DNA of 37,675 nucleotides from an uncultured Erysipelotrichaceae bacterium. GTDB lineage: Bacteria; Bacillota_I; Bacilli_A; Erysipelotrichales; Erysipelotrichaceae. Below are positions 32,666 through 37,675 of the stretch, one piece after another. The stretch spans positions 1-37,675 of the forward strand of contig OMXA01000017.1 of NCBI GenBank assembly GCA_900314905.1, written 5' to 3'. The notes beneath the pieces were generated by a model, which was given only the letters and a program-made list of their open reading frames with translations, had not been told where the DNA came from and searched no databases. The position numbers and the translations under genes were made by a program. The stretch's first letter is position 1. Every line of letters starts with the position of its first letter.

Positions 32666-33535
32666 TTACTCAGCCTTGCCGTCAGAACCGTAAGCCTTGA
32701 TCAGTTCTTCAGCCTGCTTGACGATTGCTTCGCAGCCCGGCTTCAGCAGCTTGCGAGGATCATATCCCTTGCCCTCATGATCCTTGCCAGCCTCGATATA
32801 CTCGCGGGTAGCCTTAGCAAATACGAGCTGCAGCTCGGTGTTGATGTTGACCTTGGAAACACCAAGCGTAACTGCCTTGTGAACCTGATCAAACGGAATG
32901 CCGGAACCGCCATGGAGAACCAGCGGCTTGCCATTGACAGCCTTGTTGATCTCATCCAGACGCTCGAAGTTCAGACCAGCCCAGTTAGCCGGATAGACCC
33001 CATGGATATTGCCGATGCCAGCAGCCAGGAAGTCAACTCCCAGATCAGCAACCATCTTGCACTCAGCCGGATCAGCCAGCTCGCCGGAAGAAGTGACACC
33101 ATCTTCGGTTCCGCCGATGCCGCCGACTTCGCACTCAACGGAGATTCCCTTGGAATGAGCCAGCGCAATGATTTCCTTGGACTTCTCGATGTTCTCTTCG
33201 ATGCCATACTTGGAACCATCGAACATGACAGAAGTGAAGCCTACTTCGATGCACTTCTTGGCACCTTCATAAGTGCCATGATCCAGATGCAGCGCAACCG
33301 GAACCGTAATGCCCATTGCATCATGCAGATCTCTGACCAGATCTGCTACGACCTTGAAGCCGCCCATGTACTTGCCGGCACCTTCGGAGCACTGAATGAT
33401 AACCGGAGACTTCATCTCCTGTGCAGCAGTCAGAATGCACTTCGTCCATTCCAGATTGTTGGTGTTGAAAGCCGGGATCGCATAATGCCCTTCATGGGCC
33501 TTATTGATCATTTCTGTTGCCGATACCATTACCAT
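32666..33535 (-). CDS. fba: Class II fructose-bisphosphate aldolase
   Basis: A 289-residue zinc-dependent aldolase of glycolysis/gluconeogenesis. VALHLDHGTYEGAKKCIEVGFTSVMFDGS contains the zinc His and catalytic Asp; GIGNIHGVYP and LVLHGGSGIP hold further ligands and the phosphate loop. The ATG at 33535 gives an N-terminus (MVMVSATEMINKA) that aligns with other class II aldolases. AGGAGG is 13 nt upstream, a long spacing; the longer frame to 33568 includes the ribosome site itself and is unlikely. Bacillus has fba at the same place, after rpoE. Tagatose-bisphosphate use cannot be ruled out. Confidence 0.96.
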   Translation of the reverse strand: MVMVSATEMINKAHEGHYAIPAFNTNNLEWTKCILTAAQEMKSPVIIQCSEGAGKYMGGFKVVADLVRDLHDAMGITVPVALHLDHGTYEGAKKCIEVGFTSVMFDGSKYGIEENIEKSKEIIALAHSKGISVECEVGGIGGTEDGVTSSGELADPAECKMVADLGVDFLAAGIGNIHGVYPANWAGLNFERLDEINKAVNGKPLVLHGGSGIPFDQVHKAVTLGVSKVNINTELQLVFAKATREYIEAGKDHEGKGYDPRKLLKPGCEAIVKQAEELIKAYGSDGKAE

Positions 33536-33568
33536 ATTGCAATAAACTCCTCCTGTAATTGCATCCAT

Positions 33569-33597
33569 ATTCTAGTCTATTTTCGCATGCTTGAAAA
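33569..33597 (-). promoter_or_regulatory. Promoter of fba
   Basis: Minus-strand TTTTCA (33592-33597) and TAGAAT (33569-33574) with a 17-nt spacer. The leader is about 27 nt and carries AGGAGG. Confidence 0.6.
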
Positions 33598-33621
33598 GCA
33601 TTTCAATTCACCCTGGAAGGC

Positions 33622-33647
33622 AGAAAAGAGGCTGAATCATCAGCCCC
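33622..33647 (-). terminator. Terminator after rpoE
   Basis: GGGGCTGA / TCAGCCTC with a 4-nt loop and a TTTTCTG run (minus strand), starting immediately after the rpoE stop. Confidence 0.75.
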
Positions 33648-33965
33648 TCAGTACGACTCGAACCCGCTCGGAATATCAAGCGTGTCATCTTCTGCATTCT
33701 CTTCCGCTTCATCCTCGGAATCATCTTCCAGATCCGCCGTATCAGAATTGACTTCCTCGAACTTCCGCCGGCTTCTCAGATCCCATTTGTTTCCCTTCAA
33801 GGCAGCAAACCGATGATCCTCGATCAGCTCATTGTAGAACTGTCTCTTCTTCCTGCTCAGCTGCGCCTCAGGAATATGCATCACCTCAGCAACCTCTGCC
33901 CAAAGCCGCGCAAATTCCATTTCCTTCTTGCGCTGCGACATGCATCTGTATGCCGCATCAGTCAT
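33648..33965 (-). CDS. rpoE: RNA polymerase delta subunit
   Basis: About 105 residues. The N-terminal HARE-HTH-like helical domain contains FYNELIEDHRFAALKGNKWDLRSRRKFEEV, the counterpart of the 'DGRFl.lgd..WgLrsw' segment of delta. The C-terminal tail is acidic (about 30 residues with many Asp/Glu), as expected for delta, which speeds core recycling and lowers nonspecific binding. It is shorter than Bacillus delta (about 170), chiefly in the tail. Start at 33965 has GGAAAGGA upstream; 33989 is an alternative with GGAG 11 nt away. It is preceded by a near-consensus promoter. Confidence 0.88.
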   Translation of the reverse strand: MTDAAYRCMSQRKKEMEFARLWAEVAEVMHIPEAQLSRKKRQFYNELIEDHRFAALKGNKWDLRSRRKFEEVNSDTADLEDDSEDEAEENAEDDTLDIPSGFESY

Positions 33966-34019
33966 CGTTTCCTTTCCTGCTGTAGTCATACCTGAATTTT
34001 CTCCTGTATTTTTGAGTCA

Positions 34020-34035
34020 CTCCCGCTCGGGGAGC
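34020..34035 (-). promoter_or_regulatory. Small hairpin in the rpoE leader
   Basis: CTCCC-CGAGC-GGGAG on the minus strand, a short G-C stem about 10 nt after the predicted start of transcription. It has no T-tract. Function unknown. Confidence 0.3.
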
Positions 34036-34049
34036 TATGCTGAGACCTA

Positions 34050-34077
34050 TTTATAGCACGGTTTCCCGGCTTGTCAA
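34050..34077 (-). promoter_or_regulatory. Promoter of rpoE
   Basis: A consensus -35 TTGACA (34072-34077, minus) and TATAAA (34050-34055) with a 16-nt spacer, overlapping the end of the DUF1934 gene. It is the best promoter in the window. Confidence 0.85.
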
Positions 34078-34487
34078 TCTATGTTTTTCATTCCTGCATG
34101 CAAGTCATCTTCCAGAGGAGTAATCTCCCATACCAGCCGCTGATACACCACCGGCTCCCCATCGGAAAGAATCCGGTATACCGCTTCCCAGACGGATTCA
34201 CTCCGGCAAAACCGCTCCAGCATTGTCTCCAGGAACATCTCCCCATACGGGCTTGTCACCCTTGCCATTCCGGGCTTTCCTTTCAGCAGCTGAGTTTCGC
34301 TGGAAACATCTGCTGACCGCTTCAGCACGATTCTTTCCTCTTCAAACAGGATTTCATTCCTGCAGGATGGATTCTCCTTCTCCGGATACAGAAGCCGGTT
34401 TCCGGACAGAATCCCATTGCCATCTGCAATCACCGATGACCTATTCTCCAATAGATCATACTGCGTGAATTTCACATGCACTCTCAT
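34074..34487 (-). CDS. DUF1934 beta-barrel protein (YwiB-like)
   Basis: A 137-residue protein built of alternating hydrophobic strands (MRVHVKFTQYD, EILFEEERIVLKRS, ARVTSPYGEMFLETML, VWEAVYRILSDGEPVVYQRLVWEI), matching the DUF1934 calycin-like pattern with the characteristic 's.yG.m.l.t' block. In Bacillus ywiB lies close to argS and rpoE; here it is next to rpoE. The ATG at 34487 is chosen because the upstream frame to 34547 contains the preceding gene's terminator. TATAAT lies 9 nt before the ATG, leaving a leader of about 2-3 nt and no true SD. Function unknown. Confidence 0.55.
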   Translation of the reverse strand: MRVHVKFTQYDLLENRSSVIADGNGILSGNRLLYPEKENPSCRNEILFEEERIVLKRSADVSSETQLLKGKPGMARVTSPYGEMFLETMLERFCRSESVWEAVYRILSDGEPVVYQRLVWEITPLEDDLHAGMKNID

Positions 34488-34496
34488 CTCAGCCCT

Positions 34497-34502
34497 ATTA
34501 TA
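34497..34502 (-). promoter_or_regulatory. -10 box of the DUF1934 gene
   Basis: TATAAT on the minus strand, immediately after the HD-gene terminator and 9 nt before the ATG. The -35 position falls in the terminator stem and is poor. Confidence 0.55.
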
Positions 34503-34504
34503 GG

Positions 34505-34540
34505 CAGAAGAAAAGAACCCGGAACATACACTTCCGGGTT
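34505..34540 (-). terminator. Terminator after the HD phosphohydrolase gene
   Basis: AACCCGGAA / TTCCGGGTT, a perfect 9-bp stem with a 7-nt loop, followed by CTTTTCTTCT on the minus strand. Confidence 0.9.
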
Positions 34541-34559
34541 TGTGCATATCAGAACCACT

Positions 34560-35777
34560 TCAGAATCCAAGCTCTTTAGGAAAATAGATCCGGTCATCAC
34601 TTCTCTGCGGACCATGCACGAGACTGTAGACAATATTCGAAGCCCGGGAAAGCTCCAGGATCTCTCCGCCATGCATGCGCACCCAGATCGCATTTCCCGC
34701 ATCGCCGGTATACGGCACATAGGGGCGCTGTCCTACTTCATCCTTGCAGAGATAATAGCGCGGATCATAGCCAAGTGCCTTCTCCTTGGCCCGTACCTTG
34801 CGGATATTGGATGGAGAAGCCTCCATGAAATCAAACAGGCCGCGATTCAATAACCGTCTCGAAAGATCCGAAAGAATCGGATCCCTTGCCCTGGTCAGCT
34901 TCTCAAACGCATACGCGCACGAATATTCATCCAGTGAAAAATATTCTTCCAGAGAAAGCTTCTGCCCACTGATCAGCGTATCCAGCTGCGAAATCGTCTT
35001 CGGCATCTTCCCTTCCGCATGAAGATCTCTCATCCTTCGGAACAGGCTGTCCAGCATATTCTCATAGCTTCTTGCTGTCGGATGATAGTAGACCTGCCAG
35101 TACATGTGATAGCGGGCCATGATGTAATTCTCAACCGCATACGTGCCGCTTTCCTTCACGACAATGCGGTCATCTGCCACTCGCAGGATCCGCAGCAGCC
35201 GTTCCAGATCAAACTCCCCGTACTTTGTACCCGTGAAATACGCATCCCTCAGCAGATAATCCATGCGATCCGCATCCAGCTGCGCACTCACCATCTGCGG
35301 CAGCAGTTTATTTGCAGACCGATGGCGGATCACATCCGCAACATCCTTGGAAAGACCAGCCGCCGCATGTTCCAGAATTCCGGAGATCTCCGGATCTTCC
35401 TCGACGATCCGGCATGAATACAGTTCATGATTCTCTCCGGAAATCCGCTCAAAGGCATGCGAATACGGACCATGCCCGATATCATGCAGAAGTCCTGCAA
35501 GCATGACCGTGACCTTTTCTCGTTCATTCAGCGCTTTTGAGATATCCGGAACCTCTGTGACCATGCGCCGCACCAGCTCATACACGCCGAGCGAATGCCC
35601 GAAGCGGGTATGATCCGCAGTATGGTAGACCATGAACGCTCCGCCCAGCTGCCGGATCCGGCGCATCCTCTGAAACCAGGCCGAATTGATGCACTGCCAT
35701 ACTACTTCATAATCCACATGGATATAGCCATGAATCGGATCTCTCAGCACTTTGACTTCATCAGTTTTCTCAAACAT
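34560..35777 (-). CDS. HD-domain dNTP triphosphohydrolase (YwfO-like)
   Basis: A 405-residue phosphohydrolase. RDPIHGYIHV and RRIRQLGGAFMVYHTADHTRFGHSLGVYELV open the domain; the metal site has His in HTRFGHS, His-Asp in AGLLHDIGHGPYSHAFE and Asp in DADRMDYLLRD. This is the YwfO/EF1143 group, tetrameric enzymes that hydrolyse dNTPs to nucleosides and triphosphate. The ATG at 35777 is preferred to 35855 because the latter extends through ispF; GAGGA stands 6 nt before it and it overlaps the ispF stop by 8 nt. Confidence 0.9.
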   Translation of the reverse strand: MFEKTDEVKVLRDPIHGYIHVDYEVVWQCINSAWFQRMRRIRQLGGAFMVYHTADHTRFGHSLGVYELVRRMVTEVPDISKALNEREKVTVMLAGLLHDIGHGPYSHAFERISGENHELYSCRIVEEDPEISGILEHAAAGLSKDVADVIRHRSANKLLPQMVSAQLDADRMDYLLRDAYFTGTKYGEFDLERLLRILRVADDRIVVKESGTYAVENYIMARYHMYWQVYYHPTARSYENMLDSLFRRMRDLHAEGKMPKTISQLDTLISGQKLSLEEYFSLDEYSCAYAFEKLTRARDPILSDLSRRLLNRGLFDFMEASPSNIRKVRAKEKALGYDPRYYLCKDEVGQRPYVPYTGDAGNAIWVRMHGGEILELSRASNIVYSLVHGPQRSDDRIYFPKELGF

Positions 35778-36255
35778 GCATGTCCTCTTCCAGAAGCACG
35801 ACTGCCTGTGCAGCAGCGCCCTCTCCCCTGCCGACAAAGCCGAGTCCTTCGCCACGGGTTGCTTTCACACTGATCTGATCGATAGAGCAATCAAGAGCCA
35901 GTGCAAAATTCTCCCGCATCTTCTGAATATACGGAGCCATCTTCGGCTTCTCAATCAGAACCAGGCAATCCGCATTGCCGAGATGGTACCCTTTCTCTTT
36001 CATCATGCGTGCCACTTCTTTCAGAATAATCTGAGAATTCACGCCTTCCCATTCCGGAGCGGTGTCCGGAAACCATTTCCCGAGATCTCCTAACGCAAGT
36101 GCTCCGAGAATCGCTTCTGCTAATGCATGGGTCAGCGCATCCGCATCACTATGCCCGACCAGTCCTTTCTCATAAGGAATCTCCACCCCGCCGAGCACCA
36201 GCTTCCTGCCTTCTGCAAGCCGGTGAATATCCGTTGATTGTCCGATTCGCATCAT
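35770..36255 (-). CDS. ispF: 2-C-methyl-D-erythritol 2,4-cyclodiphosphate synthase
   Basis: A 161-residue trimeric zinc enzyme of the MEP isoprenoid pathway. Metal ligands are Asp9 and His11 in STDIHRL and the His in VGHSDADAL. GDLGKWFPDT and the C-terminal FVGRGEGAAA are family blocks; the usual 'KATTTE' reads KATRGE here. GGAG lies 7 nt before the first of two ATGs. The organism therefore makes isoprenoids by MEP, which argues against the aconitase X genes being part of a mevalonate pathway. Confidence 0.96.
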   Translation of the reverse strand: MMRIGQSTDIHRLAEGRKLVLGGVEIPYEKGLVGHSDADALTHALAEAILGALALGDLGKWFPDTAPEWEGVNSQIILKEVARMMKEKGYHLGNADCLVLIEKPKMAPYIQKMRENFALALDCSIDQISVKATRGEGLGFVGRGEGAAAQAVVLLEEDMHV

Positions 36256-36274
36256 ATGTTATCTCCTTGCTATC

Positions 36275-36280
36275 ATCATA
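36275..36280 (-). promoter_or_regulatory. Candidate -10 of the ispF operon
   Basis: TATGAT on the minus strand about 20 nt before the ispF ATG. No good -35 is seen at the normal spacing. Confidence 0.3.
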
Positions 36281-36314
36281 CCGCATCCTCGCCATCATCC
36301 CGAAAAAGAACTCA

Positions 36315-36342
36315 TGGAAACGTTTCCGAAGAATGGTAGAAT
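36315..36342 (+). promoter_or_regulatory. Promoter of cca, leaderless geometry
   Basis: TGGAAA (36315-36320) and TAGAAT (36337-36342) with a 16-nt spacer; TGG in front of TAGAAT makes an extended -10. The -10 ends 6 nt before the ATG, so the transcript should begin at the start codon. Confidence 0.65.
36316..36327. promoter_or_regulatory. Palindrome in the cca/ispF divergent region
   Basis: GGAAACGTTTCC is a perfect 12-bp palindrome that overlaps the cca -35. With its flanks it matches the CcpA cre consensus at 11 of 14 positions, but the two outer W/A positions differ, so it may be a site for another regulator or chance. Confidence 0.35.
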
Positions 36343-36348
36343 AAATGC

Positions 36349-37557
36349 ATGAAGAAAGCCTTTCCGCTGCCGTCCTATGTCCGCAAGGCACTGCGGGCCC
36401 TGAATGACGCAGGCTACGAAGCTTATGTCGTCGGCGGGGCTGTGCGTTCCTGGCTGCTCGGTACAGAAATTCATGACTATGACCTCACCACCTCTGCTCT
36501 GCCAGAAGAAATGGAGCAGGTCTTTCATGAGCAGAAAATCATTGAAACCGGAATCAGGCACGGAACCATCACCGTTCTCTTCGGCAGAAAGCCCGTGGAA
36601 ATCACGACCTACCGGACCGAGACGAGTTATGAAGATCACCGCCATCCCGATCAGGTCTCCTTCACCCGTTCTCTGAAAGAAGACTGCGCTCGCAGAGATT
36701 TCACGATCAATGCGCTGTGCTACGGCCTGAAAGACGGCCTCATCGACTTCTACGGCGGAAAAGAAGACCTGCAGAACTTCCTGATCAGAACCGTCGGCGA
36801 TCCGGAACAGCGGTTTGAAGAAGACGCGCTGCGCGTATTGAGGGCGCTCAGATTCGCCGCCCAGCTCGGCTTTGAAATCGAGCCCGAAACAAGAGAAGCA
36901 CTGAAGAAGCACTTTCCCGATATTCACTATGTTTCGATCGAACGCATCTCTTCTGAACTCGACAAGATCCTGGCAGCTCCATATGCACGCAGTGTCCTTC
37001 AGGATTACACTCCGCAGTTCCTGCAGCTCTTTCCGGAACTGGAAGAATATGATGAGTCCACCTGGAAGACCATCATGGAAGCGATCTCCCGCAGTCCTGC
37101 TGACAGCGTCATCCGCATGGCTCTTCTGATGGACCCGCTGAAGGATCCCGAACGTGCCGATTCCGTTCTCGTCCGCCTGAAATTCTCCAATGACTACCGC
37201 GATCAGATCCGCAGCCTGCTGCGCTGCAGCGACATGCCGGCAGCTACCCGCATCGATCTGCGCTGGCTGTTGAACAGGCTGACCGTCAGCTTCAATACAT
37301 ATCTCTCTTTCCGCTGTGCAAGAGATCCTGACCTTGATCGCAAAGCCCTCTCTGCCCTGCATGCCAGCATGGTTCATGATCATGACTGCTGCAGCATCAA
37401 GCAGCTCGAAGTAAACGGGCGTGACATGCAGGCCCTGGGCTTGCGAGGAGAAGCCATCTCCATCGGCCTGAACACACTGCTCAGGGAAGTCATTGAAGAT
37501 CAGATCCCGAACGAAAAAGCCGCTCTCATGAAGCGGCTGAAAGAACTGAAGGGCTGA
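36349..37557 (+). CDS. cca: CCA tRNA nucleotidyltransferase
   Basis: A 402-residue class II nucleotidyltransferase that builds or repairs the CCA end of tRNA. VVGGAVRSWLLG, the metal pair in HDYDLTTS (Asp43, Asp45), RRDFTINAL and EEDALRVLRALRFAAQLGF are intact. The rest is the helical neck/tail domain. No SD precedes the ATG; the -10 box lies 6 nt upstream. It is the only plus-strand gene in the right-hand 13 kb and ends before a strong terminator. Whether it adds CCA, A only or CC only cannot be decided. Confidence 0.95.
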   Translation: MKKAFPLPSYVRKALRALNDAGYEAYVVGGAVRSWLLGTEIHDYDLTTSALPEEMEQVFHEQKIIETGIRHGTITVLFGRKPVEITTYRTETSYEDHRHPDQVSFTRSLKEDCARRDFTINALCYGLKDGLIDFYGGKEDLQNFLIRTVGDPEQRFEEDALRVLRALRFAAQLGFEIEPETREALKKHFPDIHYVSIERISSELDKILAAPYARSVLQDYTPQFLQLFPELEEYDESTWKTIMEAISRSPADSVIRMALLMDPLKDPERADSVLVRLKFSNDYRDQIRSLLRCSDMPAATRIDLRWLLNRLTVSFNTYLSFRCARDPDLDRKALSALHASMVHDHDCCSIKQLEVNGRDMQALGLRGEAISIGLNTLLREVIEDQIPNEKAALMKRLKELKG

Positions 37558-37595
37558 AAGAAAAGGGGGATCACTTCCAACGTCATTAAGTTAAG

Positions 37596-37640
37596 AAAGA
37601 GGTCTACAGAGGAAATTGACAGTATTCTGTAGACCTTTTT
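37596..37640 (+). terminator. Strong terminator after cca
   Basis: AGGTCTACAGA (37600-37610) and TCTGTAGACCT (37626-37636) form a perfect 11-bp stem, extended by A-T pairs to 37596/37640, with a 15-nt loop and TTTTT. A possible new gene start (ATG at 37663) follows at the window edge; too little is present to judge. Confidence 0.85.
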
Positions 37641-37675
37641 CGAGATTGAATGGGCGGGCATTATGAAAAAACTAT

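Noticed and set aside
32777-33751. 324-codon frame opposite fba
   Set aside because: Runs antisense across fba and past its promoter; no family resemblance.
37641-37675. A new gene beginning at the ATG at 37663
   Set aside because: Only four codons are inside the window and no SD is convincing.
1-37675. tRNA, rRNA, CRISPR arrays, prophage
   Set aside because: No cloverleaf-like or repeat-spacer pattern and no phage structural gene was seen on either strand by reading.

Overview
The window reads as a chromosomal segment of a low-motility, Gram-positive Bacillota (Firmicutes) member. It has Shine-Dalgarno (SD) sequences of the GGAGG type, a class B sortase, TagO/WecA, RNA polymerase delta, a TetR and BlaI/BlaR1 repertoire and a single primary sigma factor. 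G+C looks close to one half by eye. Protein similarities and the mix of genes fit best an anaerobic gut or oral Erysipelotrichia-like lineage, but no rRNA gene or other taxonomic marker is present and that placement is inference. No tRNA, rRNA, CRISPR array or prophage was found.

Layout. 1-1035: the 3' part of an ISNCY (IS1202-group) transposase and a short decayed PIN-domain relic. 1040-2848: a TetR regulator and an iron-containing alcohol dehydrogenase. 2887-7887 (minus): a small membrane-anchored protein, then a tightly overlapping operon lipoprotein > membrane protein > GH2 glycosidase > hslO > dusB. 7930-14087: an accessory catabolic module, flavin/Fe-S ene-reductase > aconitase X large > aconitase X small > CoA-transferase-like protein, with a divergent TetR regulator. 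14283-15887: blaR1-like and blaI-like genes with a visible promoter and operator. 16055-20310: ftsH, hpt, tilS and a PemK/MazF-like protein. 20375-24903: small membrane protein, tagO, ywzB (DUF1146), upp, an opposing glycosyltransferase, tsaC and a 29-residue membrane peptide. 24902-28940: rpoD > prfA > prmC > srtB. 28987-30267: DUF624 protein and a partner. 30341-36255: rpmE, murA, HAD phosphatase, fba, rpoE (delta), DUF1934, an HD phosphohydrolase and ispF, all minus. 36349-37557: cca on plus, ending in a strong terminator.

Two Bacillus-like gene neighbourhoods are recognisable. One is DUF1934 - rpoE - fba - murA - rpmE - prfA - prmC - tsaC - upp - ywzB, here with rpoD, a DUF624 pair, srtB and a glycosyltransferase set into it. 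The other is tilS - hpt - ftsH - hslO - dusB, here split by about 10.6 kb holding the blaRI pair, the aconitase X module and the GH2 group. The split region is the accessory part of the window.

The strongest candidate for undescribed biology is the ene-reductase/aconitase X/CoA-transferase module: one dehydratase and one enoate-type reductase under their own regulator suggest an anaerobic dehydration-reduction pathway for a hydroxy acid whose identity cannot be read from sequence. A second theme is start codons placed 6-9 nt after a -10 box with no SD (cca, the glycosyltransferase at 23041, the gene at 30232, the DUF1934 gene and possibly 3474), suggesting repeated leaderless or near-leaderless transcription.
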